A stretch of DNA of 64,000 bases from Paramecium sonneborni. Taxonomy: Eukaryota; Ciliophora; Oligohymenophorea; Peniculida; Parameciidae. Shown piece after piece: positions 50,173-61,146 of the stretch. Under the pieces are notes generated by a model. The model had not been told where the DNA came from, ran no database searches, and saw only the letters and a program-made list of their open reading frames with translations. The DNA lies in NCBI GenBank assembly GCA_905182985.1, contig CAJJDN010000054.1, positions 386,025 to 450,024 on the forward strand. Reading direction: 5' to 3'. The stretch's first letter is position 1. Each line of letters begins with the position of its first letter. Position numbers and translations under genes: made by a program.

Positions 50173-51116
50173 TAATCTGATGACCGTAGATCTGCTTAAA
50201 AGAAATTACATTTTTACTAAAAAGTTATATTTTAAGTTTTATTAATTTTGAGTCAATAGGATAACAATATATTTCCAAGATTTTTGTAATAACATAATAA
50301 TTTTTGATGAAAGATAGCCTCCAATTATTAGAAAAGAACCAAATCATATCTATTAATTAACTTCACTTTATTTTTAATCTTTTATTTTATATTTTACATA
50401 TAAGTAATCTGTTACTATCAAATTAATGATAAAATACTAACACTAAGAATATTTTTTCTATGAATTCCTTAGGGTTAATTTTAAACAATCTATCATTTAT
50501 CGCAGTTTAATTCGTTTAAGAGTTTATTCTAATTAAATTTTACTAAAATTTGGATGTATGACCCTAACAATTTGGATTAGTTATCGACAATTTTAATAGT
50601 AAAATAAAAGATTATTTAATGAAAAGATTTTACAAAAAAGCAAAAAGATTATAAATTACCATTATTATTATTAAGGAAACTTGACCTATTGTCATTAGTT
50701 AAAATATTGTTTCTTATTTTAATGAGTTTTCTAAAAAAAAGATATTTTGTATTTTGAATAACGTCTATATGATTTATTAATTATATAAAAATGAGATAGT
50801 AAACTTTAGGTTTTCTCTTTTCAAAGATAAATTTGAGTTAAAAATTTCTAACTTTAGAATTTTTATAGTTGTACAATTATCAAAAAATTTAATGTAATTA
50901 TTAAATCTACCCATGTTTTAAAGATTGCATTTATAATAAAATGAATGAAAATTTAGATTAGAGCTTCACTCTATCATTAGTAATAAAGTTTGTTTCTAAA
51001 GTTATTAAGAAATCGAAATTAATTGATTTATGATTAATATAATAAATTGATAAATTATTAAAGTTCGATTGCTTTCAGTATAATATTGTTTGATTAATTT
51101 TATTTGAAAAAAATAG
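50173..51116. other. Intergenic, no gene seen
   Basis: About 940 bp, one of the longest empty stretches here. Mixed poly-A/poly-T runs, TGA frequent in all frames, no tRNA-like or other RNA structure noticed. Confidence 0.5.
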
Positions 51117-52537
51117 ATGAACAAGAAACATCTAAAAATTAAATAAATAACTTCAAACTTTGAGAATGAGGTTTTGAAGTAAGATCATAGAAGACTATCA
51201 TCTGATATTGAATAAATGCTATCATCTCCTGAAATCAAGAAGTTCGAAGCTTTTTTAAGAGAGTCGATGACCCATAAACAAAGACTTTCAGATAAATTTT
51301 CTTAGTTTACTCCAATTACTTAAAAATAGTAGGATTTATATTGTGAGGACGAACTTAAATGGAATCGCACAGAGTGAATATACCTATATTAAAATTAATT
51401 TTCCGTATTATCTAATTATATTTAAGTAATTATATTTTTGTAAATTCACATATTATTTAATGGCATAATAATAATTATAAAGGTATGATGCTGATGAAAA
51501 CTTATCTAAATTTCTGAATAAAGAATTAGGCAAATCAATAAAGTTTTAAAAAAAACATGTAATAATAAAATTTACAAGATTAGGAGAAAGAACTTAATAA
51601 TTTAATGGCTTATCAATAAATAATTTAGGATGAGAAATTAAAGAATGAAAATAAATTACACTAAATGTTTTACAAGGAGAAATTGATTGATAATTCTAAA
51701 AAATAAAAGGAAGATTTTGTAATAATTAATGTTATTGTGAGTTGAAAGAGCAAAAAGTGAATAAGGATCAGCAATTTTTGTATAAATAAAAAGAAAATGA
51801 TTATATTAATGCTTTAGATGCAAGTTGGTGTTTTTATTAAGATTATTCTCCTTCAAAAGATATGAAACCATTAAAGGTAGATGCTGAAAGAGAGAAAGTT
51901 CTTCGATTTTTATTCAAATAACTTTAAACTACAACTGATAATGTTGAAAGAGCTTTAATAAAAAAGAAAATTAATAAATTTAGGGATTCTGAAGTATAAA
52001 ACATATAATATTAAATAATAGATTTCTAAAAAGAAATTAGATTATATTGATCATAAAATAGGATATGCAAAATAAATCAGAAGTGAATCTCTCGATCGCT
52101 CTATTGATAAAATAAGAATGCATGACATGCATATAATTGATGTATAAGAAAAGAACAACCTAATAAATTAAGAGAAATAATCTTATTATAGTGATAAATT
52201 AAAATAAATTGAATAAAAGATTTAATTGATAGAAAAATAACAAAATCTTAATAAACTTAATAGATTAAATTTCGAATAATAAAAGGATGAATATCGTTAA
52301 GCAGTAAGATCTAATTCTTAAACTCTTTTGCATCAAAAGGAATTATTGAATTAGAACCATTTTAGTGAAAAAAGTTATAAATTAAATTTCTTAGTGGATC
52401 AGAAATAAAAGCTCCTAAAACAAAGATAAGAATTGCTAGATGCATTAAATTAGAAAAGAATTATTGCTAAACAATCTTTAGATGATATTAAATATCCACA
52501 AATAAACTCGAACAATTACAAGGCAACATATTTTTGA
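51117..52537 (+). CDS. Coiled-coil protein; middle exons unresolved
   Basis: Exon 1 starts at ATG 51117 (MNKKHLKIKQITSNFENEVL) and is open to about 51380. From about 51530 to TGA 52535-52537 there is strong coiled coil (KELNNLMAYQQIIQDEKLKN, EKVLRFLFKQLQTTTDN, LKQIEQKIQLIEKQQ). Introns there: 51720-51742 (GAG acceptor, uncertain) and about 52000-52027. Between 51380 and 51580 two alternative readings exist and I could not settle the exons; the two ends might even be separate genes. The motif LRFLFKQL followed by a short helix resembles basal-body coiled-coil proteins. Function unknown. Confidence 0.55.
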
Positions 52538-52757
52538 ATTTACATATCTCAAGTAAATGAAATTAAATATCAAATTATTCAATATAATTATATAATTTTT
52601 AATTTTATAATTAAAATATATGCTTAAATCTCTTATAGGCTCACTATTATTAAAAAATTAGTTTTGGAATGTACAATGATGATGATGTATTTGATTGTGA
52701 TAAAAATTTCACAGATGAAGAATTATCAGATACCATTATTCCTTAACCTTTAGATCA

Positions 52758-53666
52758 ATGGCTCTTTTTAGTAATTTGTATAATTAATATGTAAATTAAG
52801 CTCCCTTGGCCTTTTTCCTTACATTACTAATTATATCGAGTTTTTTAAAATGTTCATAAACATGGAAAATGCCAGGTGATATCATTTTTTTCATTTCCTT
52901 GTCAGAAGGGATATTGTGCATCTATTGGTTTTCTACTGCTATCTATTATAATATTAATCAAGAAAATCCATAAAGTTCTGAAGTATTTTGTTAAATTAAT
53001 TCTATCTTAAGTATTTTTGCTGGAACTGAAGAAATCACTTATAATGTCTTATTCTTTATATATGTAAGACTTTATTTTAAAGGCAAACTAACAAATGTTG
53101 CAAAACTTCCTTTTAAAATTCACTTTTTGGCTTGGATAACCATGATATCTGTGCCTCTTTTAACTATATTATTTGATAAAACTGGTTTAACATTGTTCGG
53201 AACATGTAGTTTTAAATATCCTCCTGGTTTTCCTTTGGCTGGTATTATTTTGGTTTTACTCTACTCAATATTAGCAATCTCGACGATTATATATTTTAAC
53301 AAAGTTATTCCAAATGATAAAACATATAGATAATATAAAGGAAAAATGGTTAGATATTAATATAAGTACATTTCAGCTTAGTGTATAATTTGGATTACAT
53401 AAGCATTTTGTTTTACTGCAGTTGGGTTAAATTGTACATATTTTCGTAAAGGATCTCTACTTATTTTTATATCAATTGGTAATTTTGCAAAACTTTGCAC
53501 ACCTATTGTGTTATCTATTTTAAGATATAGCGATCCAACAATTCTTAGATAGGTGTAATAATTATGGGGATATTTAAGGCAAAGAAAAAGAACTCATAAT
53601 AACTCTATTGAATTATGTGAAAATTTTCTTTATAAATTTAGTGGAGGATCAAAGAAATGTTTTTGA
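52758..53666 (+). CDS. Seven-TM receptor-like protein (GPCR, cAMP-receptor-like)
   Basis: 302 residues in one frame, no intron, TGA 53664-53666. Seven hydrophobic helices in the GPCR pattern: LAFFLTLLIISSFLKC; WKMPGDIIFFISLSEGILC; a helix 3 region INSILSIFAGTEEITYNVLF; FLAWITMISVPLLTILF; PGFPLAGIILVLLYSILAI; IIWITQAFCFTAVGL; and LLIFISIGNFAKLCTPIVLS, then SILRYSDPTILR. The long loop with FGTCSFKYPPG before helix 5 carries a likely disulfide Cys. The style is that of slime-mould cAMP-receptor and fungal/oomycete GPCRs. ATG 52758 is directly in frame; an upstream ATG at 52663 is in another frame. The receptor tail probably continued into the broken region downstream, so it may be the front half of a GPCR-PIP-kinase. 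Confidence 0.75.
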
Positions 53667-55015
53667 AGATATAAATGAAAATTTAAAATTTGATTATGTT
53701 AACACAATAGAATAAGTAAAATTATCTCATAAGAAATCTACAGTTTTGTTATAGAAGATGATCAATCTAATTTAAAATAAAGAGAATCTGATTAATTGAA
53801 TTAAACTGAATCTTTCATCAATAGGGATTTAAATATAATATAAGATGTATATTAATTAACTTAATCTGATTTTACTGAATAATAGATTTTTCAGGTTAAT
53901 GATTTTTAATATAATTCTAACTAAAAAAATACTAAAATTAAGTTAATTGATTCTACTTTAACAATTTATGCACCAAAAGTTTTTGACTCTGATTTTACTA
54001 ATCTATGGTGTATTCAAATTTTGTAGAAAAAATTAAAATAATTTTTAATTTTTTAAAGTTTGATGAGCCAATTTATTTTTAGGTTATGAGGGATGTAATG
54101 TAAATTCCACATATCTATAAGTTAAGAACTTATGATATCAAAGGATCTGCTCGAATCTAGTGTTTCTGTATCAGAAGATAAACTTAGAAAACATACCTTG
54201 AAAGACATTGAATTTGAACAAAAAATTTAATTTTTATTATTAAATTTTTAATAATCATCTTATTCAAATTAGTTATTGTTTTACTAAAAGTCTCAAACTC
54301 CACCATACATTTGAATGCTGCACTAGACACATCTTCATAAAATCCTGAATTTTATTCATCTAGATTTATAGAAAAAGTAGCTAAAGGGATAATTTGAAAA
54401 TGATTAATTTTATGTATTTTTTATATTTGCTGTAATTATTAATACAAAATATTGATCAAACTAAGAATATGGAGAAGAATGATAATTCAATTTTATACTT
54501 TTCAAAATATTGAAAATAAAATATCAGATTTAGATAAATTAAATGTGTCTTATCAATATAATGCTATCGTTGAAGTCTTAAAGTCAAAAAAAAAATGTAT
54601 TAGAATACTTCATAACTATAAATAGAAGTGATTTAGAATATCAATTCTCAACTTATAGCTTTTTATAGAGTAGAAATATAGATTAAAATATATTTGTGAA
54701 AGAGGTCTTTGTTTATTTCAAGAATTGTACTTCTAATAATTTAAATAATAATAAAAATTCAAAAAGGATAGCTGATCAATATGTATATAATTATTGGATG
54801 ATATATATTTATAAGATTCAATAAAAAACTATAATTGAAGATGTAAATTTTTTAAATTAAATACAAACTTAGAATAAGAATCAGAAACCAAAAATATCAA
54901 CAGTTTTAAAAAAATTAATTAAAAATTTAACGATTATATTATTTTCAATTTGTATAAAAGCAATAACTAAGATTTAATATAAATAGTAATACAAATCGAA
55001 TTATCAATGGTGTAA
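53667..55015 (+). pseudogene. Broken C-terminal region with PIP-kinase motifs, following the 7TM gene
   Basis: Coding-like text continues in shifting frames. A GTG-donor intron (25 nt, from about 53620) would link the receptor to ELLEDQRNVFEDINENLKFD. Another frame gives SFVIEDDQSNLKQRESDQ onward to DSTLTIYAPKVFDSD. A third holds the PIP-kinase signature: IYFQVMRDVM (54071-54100), then RTYDIKGSAR (54125-54154, motif YDIKGS at 54131-54148), and in a shifted frame HTLKDIEFEQ (about 54192-54221). In active PIP kinases these are the hinge, the DLKGS loop and the KDxDF motif. The glycine-rich loop and catalytic lysine region are missing, and frames change without introns, one at a 10-A run (about 54588). 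Decayed or badly sequenced. Confidence 0.5.
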
Positions 55016-56126
55016 TCATATATTATCTAAAGCTTTGACCTTTTTACCATCTTTCCAGATACCTTCCTTAATTGTTCCATCAGGAAAGATATATTTACCT
55101 TTACCATGTTATTTTCCATCCTACCATTAACCTTCATATTTCTTTCCATCAGCCCATGTATATGTACCATAACCATCCTTACGATCTTATTTATATTCTC
55201 CTTCATATTTTCTACCATCCTTCCATGTATAAACTCCTTTACCATGCATACAATTATTCAACCATTAACCAGTATATCCTCTTCCATCAGCCCAAAAATA
55301 TGTACCAAAACCTGTTATTTTATTATCGTACCATTCTCCTTCATAAAATGATCCATCTGGCCATTCATATTTTCCTTTTCCTTATTTCTTACCTTCAAAA
55401 TACACTCCTGTATATTTTGAACCATCAAACCAAGTCTCTACACCATTACCATGTTATAAATCATTTTTCCATTCTCCCTCATACTTAGAACCATTTGCAT
55501 GTGTATATATTCCATATCCGTTTGCTTTATCATTTTCCCATTAACCATCAAATGTATCTCCATCAATATGATAAAATCTTCCTTTACCATTTGCATGACT
55601 TTATTTCCATTCTCCTACATATTTTGCACCATCTGCCCAAGTCTGAGTACCCATACCTTCTCTATATGTACCTCTCCATTAACCTTCATACACTGCTCCA
55701 CTTTTAAATTTATAAGCAGGACGATTCTCTAATTCAGCATATGAAGAATTTTTTGGTAAAGTAACTGCCTCAACTTATTCTCCTAAATAATTCTTTTTAG
55801 TATCCCTTTTGACAGAATTTTTTAATGTTTTCTTCTTTCTAACCAAATAACCTCTCCACATTTTTTAAATTTAAATTGCTGCCTTATTTTGTTTTTATGC
55901 TTTATTTTACACCTCTTCTGTTTCTGTTTCTTTTTTAGCTTCTTTTTATTATATTTTAGCATATTTTTATATTATGCTTTATTTAGAACTTGACTTCTTG
56001 CTTTTTAAACTGTTTGGATCAGATTTTGCGATCTAAAATTATAAGGAGTCATACAATAATTTCAGTGGCTACTTATTCTTTTAATTATTATTGGCATTAA
56101 CATTGAGAAGCACATTAATTTCCCAT
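55016..56126 (-). CDS. Lipid-anchored IQ-motif/MORN-repeat protein
   Basis: 362 residues, one intron 56033-56054. The N-terminus MGNQCASQCQCQQQ fits N-myristoylation of Gly2 with nearby Cys palmitoylation. After a Lys/Glu/Gln-rich helix comes an IQ calmodulin-binding motif, AAIQIQKMWRGYLVRKKK. From about residue 135 to the end there are some ten MORN repeats (YEGQWRGTYREGMG, YVGEWKQSHANGKG, YEGEWKNDLQHGNG, YTGQWLNNCMHGKG). MORN arrays bind lipids or scaffold cortical proteins; with the lipid anchor and IQ site this suggests a calcium/calmodulin-linked membrane scaffold, an inference. The same lipid-anchor plus MORN plan is seen in the gene at 10295. Confidence 0.9.
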
Positions 56127-57283
56127 TATATTGAAATTTAATATATATAAATTATAGGATTATATTATTTTTTTATTACATAAATGAACTTTCTTTAAAT
56201 TAATACTCTTTTCTATATTTAATTATTATTGATTTATTTATCTAAGCAATATCCGCTTTAATTCATTTAGATTTTAGTATTCTATTTTTAAATGAAATTA
56301 AAATTATGAAAAAAAAGAGATTATTAATTGACTAGTTTTAATTCAAACTTTTTGATGTATTTGAAATTTTTTGTTTCTAAAATTCTTATTATATATTTTT
56401 AATTGAAAAATTTTCTTTCTAATTTCAATAATATATCTAATTTTTTTGTTCAAGCAAAACAAATTATATCTTTATTCTTAAATTTTATGATAAAAAAAAT
56501 TTTGATTTTAATTAATCTTTGAATAATTGAAACAACTATTTAAGTGAGATTTTGCAATTATTTTTTTTTCTCTAATGATTAATCATATTATTTTACTGAT
56601 TAAAAAATTCTTTAAAAATCTTGTATCATAAATTATTATCAATTTTAAATAAGATGTAGAACTTGCATTATTAGAAAGTTAAAAATTAAATTTTATGACT
56701 ATTTTAATAAATACAATAATTTTAAAGAATAATCAATATAATTTACTCTAATATTTAAGCAAAAGCTAAGGAATTCGTATCTAGGATCTTAATTAAGTTA
56801 CTCTATTAGATAATTCCCTAAGAACATTTACCTTCCATATATGAAATTATTAATTATGGTGAATTTATTATTAAATATGGGAAGAAGATAAATTTGGGCC
56901 TTTGCAATTCTGCAAGTTAAGAATTTATATAAATTGGACCTTTGAGTTTTCTAGTAAACATATATTTCTATTGTTTTTTGTAGCAAATGAATAATCAACA
57001 TACTTAAATAATTAATCAGTAGATGATTTTAAATTTGCATATAAAAGTTGTATTCATATTATAATTATTGGGTTAAAATGATGGAAAATGTGCAAAGGGA
57101 ATCTGAATGCATTTATCTTAATTTTTTAAGCAAGAAAATAGAATTTAACTAATAATTTGAGGATCAACAAAGACAAATAGAGCAGAATAAGAAAAAATAA
57201 GAACAAAAGTTGTCAATCATTTTGAATTTATGAATAATAATAATCATTATTATTAGTAAATAAATAATTTCTTAGGTATTCCA
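56127..57283. other. Intergenic with one weak short frame
   Basis: About 1.15 kb. Apart from a 50-codon frame at 57081-57233 (MENVQRESECIYLNFLSKKI, then a short coiled coil) there is nothing convincing. That frame may be a decayed exon; it leads directly toward the Rab remnant. Confidence 0.4.
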
Positions 57284-57720
57284 GTTTATTATGATTGGCA
57301 ATGGAATTAAGGCAAAATCAAATCTTTTATTATTATAAAATCCATGGGACATGTAATTCATAAGATCAAATAAGAAATAATTAATGTAAAATAAACATTC
57401 ATTGATGTATTGAATTTCAGCTAATATTGTTTAAGTCAATCAAAATTAATTTAACATGTAATTATTAGATACTGAAGATTAAGAAATATACAAAGCTCAA
57501 ACAAAAGGTATGACGGAGTAATGATTGGAGCTTTAATAGTTTTTGACATTACCAATTTACACTCTAATAATTTAGTATAGAATCTTTTGATGTACTGCAA
57601 GAATGAATCTAACATATAAGAGATTGCTTGAAACTTTCTCTTCAAGTTATTATTAATAGATAGCAATAATGGGAATTTTAACATAAAATTATATCAGTTT
57701 AAATGCTTTAAAATTTTGTA
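57284..57720 (+). pseudogene. Rab-type small GTPase pseudogene
   Basis: The order of Rab landmarks is kept but spread over three frames with stops. P-loop region at about 57288-57330 reads IMIGNGIKAKSNLLL where an active Rab has IGDSGVGKSNLLL: the two key glycines are lost, the Lys-Ser kept. About 57430-57490 gives ANIVQVNQNQFNMQ, then DTEDQEIYKAQTKG in place of WDTAGQE..., so the switch II DTAGQ is destroyed. At 57527-57560 another frame gives GALIVFDITNLHS, then LVQNLL, the post-switch strand and helix. The NKxD and SAK motifs are not intact. The closest overall style is Rab11/Rab2. This is a decayed copy of a Rab gene. Confidence 0.78.
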
Positions 57721-58108
57721 AAATAATAGGATTAGAATATATTGAGACTTATCAGAATTAAATGAAGCTTTATATTAATAAAATTTAGAATTAACTTTAA
57801 TAAAACAATTGATGGAAATATAATAAAATGTAAATTAGTAACTTTTGAAAAAGAGTAATGTAAGCTAATATATTTAGTAATAAATTGGTTTATGCATTTT
57901 TTGTAAATACCTACTAAAATATTTCTACCTTCAAAAATAGAATAATAGAATAGCTCATATGAAATCAATAATCAAAAATAACATAAAATAAAATATGTAT
58001 AAATACATAATTTGTTTAAATATTTTCAAATTAAACAATTTAAAAAAGGATAAGATTGTGTGTCTCTTCTTCTATATAATTATATATATATAATATATCA
58101 TATCCAAC
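57721..58108. other. Intergenic with a short TA-repeat
   Basis: About 390 bp after the Rab remnant. No gene seen. A (TA)n run lies at about 58078-58098, just beyond the 3' end of the 14-3-3 gene. Confidence 0.45.
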
Positions 58109-58914
58109 TCAGAGGTTTTCAACATTACCACCTTCATCTTCAAGTTCTGAGGTCCACAATGTTAAATTATCTCTAATGAGTTACATAATGGTTGTGGCAT
58201 CCTTATATTAATCTTCTTAGATTTATTCAATATCGGCAATGGCATCATCGAAAGCCTAAAGATATTAATTAAATATAATTACTGATTTAGCTAATTAACA
58301 AGCCTTGGCGGCATCATTTAAAACTTCATAATAGAAAACGGAGAAATTCAAAGCAAGTCCTAATCTAATTGGGTTTGTTGTCTTTAATTCAGAGTTAGCA
58401 ACTTAAGAAGCAGCTTAATAGGCAGCAAGTGCACCATCAGCAGCTTTCTTATGTTGATCTCCTGTAGCATATTCAGAAATGTATCTGTGATAATCTCCTT
58501 TCATCTTGTGGAAGAACACTTTGGCTTCTGGGGTTGAAGCTGTTTTGATTAAATGGCTATCGATCAAATTAAGAATATCATTGCAATATTGATTTAGCTC
58601 TTCTTCAATCTTCTTCTTATAGCTTCTGATCAAAACAAGATTCTTTTATGATGCTGGTTAAGATTAAGCCTATGAAAAATTATTTATTTTTATACCTTTC
58701 CTTCTTCTTTGTTTTCAATACTTGATAAAACTCTCCAAGCTGTTCTTCTTCCACCAATGCTATTTTTATAAGCAACAGAGAGAAGATTTCTTTCCTCAAC
58801 TGACAATTCTTAACCATTCTCTACAACTTATTTGATGTAATTGACCATATCTTCAAATCTCTCTGTTTATTCTGTCAATTTTGTCATATAGATGAGTTCT
58901 TCTCTAGTGCTCAT
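58109..58914 (-). CDS. 14-3-3 protein
   Basis: 250 residues; introns 58670-58695 and 58256-58282. 14-3-3 dimers bind phosphoserine/threonine motifs on many signalling proteins. All signatures are present: the N-terminal dimer helices ([20 protein letters not shown]), [20 protein letters not shown] with the phosphate-binding Arg, [17 protein letters not shown] (Arg-Tyr pair of the pocket), [16 protein letters not shown], and the C-terminal [15 protein letters not shown] and [12 protein letters not shown]. Length is normal. No oddities. Confidence 0.98.
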
Positions 58915-59495
58915 TTTGGATATTTAAAATTTAAATTTTTTAATTATTTCTAGAAATTAAGAAGTCCCTTAAATATCATAATTCGTACTAAATCCTAAAT
59001 AATTTTAAATAAAAATAAATAGTATTAATGTATTTCTTTGAAAAACTCATAAATTATTGTCTTTTCATCATTCAAAAACTTATATTCATATTCCTCTTCC
59101 ATTCTCTAAATCTCTATTACTATATTTTTATTAATATCTTTGCATTATGTATACATTCTATTACAAAATTTATAAATATTTTTTATTTGATCACATTTAC
59201 TTACTATATATAAAAGTAATTGTTACTAAAATCATTATTACCAATTCTATTTGAGATATTTAGTCATTTTATATTAACTTTCAAATTCGATTTTCAATGC
59301 TTATAGATGATTTATAAAATTATATTAGTATATAAAATTGTAATTAATCATCATCAATAAAATGTATTTAAATCATTTAAATCAATATTAGTATACTTTT
59401 AAACTTATTAAATAATATTATTGATCTCCTATTAGATATTTTAAACTCCGAAAGTGAGAAATATAACTGTTTATTAAGATAATAAATTTAATAAA
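58915..59495. other. Intergenic between divergent 14-3-3 and coiled-coil genes
   Basis: About 580 bp, no gene supported. Short AT-rich frames here have poor codon character. Presumably holds both promoters. Confidence 0.45.
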
Positions 59496-60994
59496 ATGGA
59501 ATAATTTAATGGAAAACCTTAAGTATTAAATAAATCTATACTTTAGGATAATATTCTAATCACATAACCATTAACTAAATAGAAATATCCAGCTTTATTT
59601 CATGATGAGAAGTTTGGAAAAGATTTTGAATCCAATTATTCAAAGCTTTAAGAAATTATGGATGTAAATATAATTTACAACCTTAGAACTTGTAAGGAAA
59701 GGTTGAATAAATAGTAAAAAGTTAAGAAGATGATTTTATGAAAGCATATAAAGACCAGATGAATGAATTACAAATAGATTTGAAAGCTATGAAAAGAAAA
59801 ATTGATGAAGAGTCATTAAAATAAAAAGCTGATGAAAAAAAAAGAATTTTAGAAGAAGAAAGAGATTATTTTAGATAAGAAGCTCTCAGGTTAGATAATT
59901 TAAATAAGGAGCAATTGAGAACAATTGAAGAATTAAAGTTCAAATTAAAAATTACAATAGAAGAAAAAAATTATTATGAAGGTTTTGTTATAGGTACATT
60001 TTACTTGCTATGTTTAAGATTCAAAAAAAGAAAATAAAGCATTAAAGTTTGAACTCTTATAATTATATAAATAAAAAATGGAAGATTAAAAAACATTAAA
60101 TCGAATACAATAACAATCATAAACTTAGTAAATTTCTAAATTAAATTCGAAAAAACAATCTGATAATAGGCCATAAACATAAGAAGGAATCAGATCAGAA
60201 GGAAATTTATTTATTAAGGATGATTTTAATTCTGAATTTTTAAAGAGAGAGTAATCTTCAAAAGCAGGATTAAGATCGCAACTATCAACTAAAAATAATG
60301 ATTAAGCATCAACATAGTTTGATTTTTTTAGGCGAGAAATTTCTGCTCAATAACAAAGTAGATTTCATCCTGAAAATTAAATGGTATTCAATATAAATAC
60401 TTATAGATAGAAGAAAGAAATAATTAAATTGCTGAATTAAAGATATTGTTATAAAAAGAAAAGAATTTGTGTCAATAATTAAAGTGTGAACTATAAAGAC
60501 AAAATTCTTAAAGGGGAGAACTTGAAGTAGTGTTGTTAGATTGTGTAAATTAGATTAAGAAAGATATAGCAGCTAGACAAACAGTATAAAAATAAGCATT
60601 TTTGGGTGGAAGTAACAAAACACCCAAATCTTCTGAGTAAATTGCTTTTGAAGATATAGATTACCGATAATTTACGCATTAAGATAAAAAGTAATTATTA
60701 TTTTTTATTTATAAAAGAGTACTACTCAAAAAATTTTTAAGTTCGGAATAATTTTTAGATTAAATATATTAACTTACATTCAACAGTCAAATGGCAAGTA
60801 CATCTTAATTGAAGCTTAATGAAAAATGGAAATAGGATGCAAATGATGCTACTAAGAAATTTAATAATTTTAAGATATATAAATTTAGGAATATTACTAG
60901 CTAACGTATTTTATTATTTGAATTTAGCTATTGTAAAATAGGTGATACCAAAATAAGAGTAAAACATTTTAACAGAACTCTAAGACAAAGTTGA
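59496..60994 (+). CDS. Coiled-coil protein with C-terminal short domain, basal-body-like
   Basis: 466 residues; introns 59664-59686, 59994-60018, 60384-60406 and a stop-free 27-nt intron 60691-60717, giving an exact multiple of three. The chain is coiled coil from about residue 75 (LQIDLKAMKRKIDEESLK) to about 185, a Gln/Ser-rich linker, a second coiled coil, then EDIDYRQFTHQDKKVLLKKF, a Q-F-T-xx-DK-xVL pattern that recalls the C-terminal motif of several basal-body coiled-coil proteins. The final part is basic. No membrane segment. Role inferred only. Confidence 0.72.
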
Positions 60995-61146
60995 GTAAGG
61001 ATAAGAATTAGTGGATCAGATTGTACAAAATTGATTCTTATTATCGATGATTATCATATTTTCAAATATCAAGACTCATTTATTAAAATAACTATCTATT
61101 AATTCTATTAAAAGGTTTTTGATGTTTTTTATAAATAACTCATAAA

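Noticed and set aside
51117..51385. Treating 51117-51385 as a complete 88-residue gene
   Set aside because: Possible, but the strong coiled-coil frame begins soon after on the same strand and splicing is the more usual explanation; left as one uncertain gene.
52663..52800. Upstream ATG at 52663 (MYNDDDVFDCDKNFTDEE) as start of the 7TM gene
   Set aside because: It is in a different frame and no intron joins it in phase; ATG 52758 leads directly into the helices.
55072..55732. Several open plus-strand frames across 55072-55732
   Set aside because: They are antisense shadows of the MORN repeats; the minus strand carries a perfect repeat protein with IQ motif.
58074..58100. TA repeat as a telomere or IES boundary
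   Set aside because: Simple (TA)n; no telomeric hexamers and no TAYAG inverted ends.
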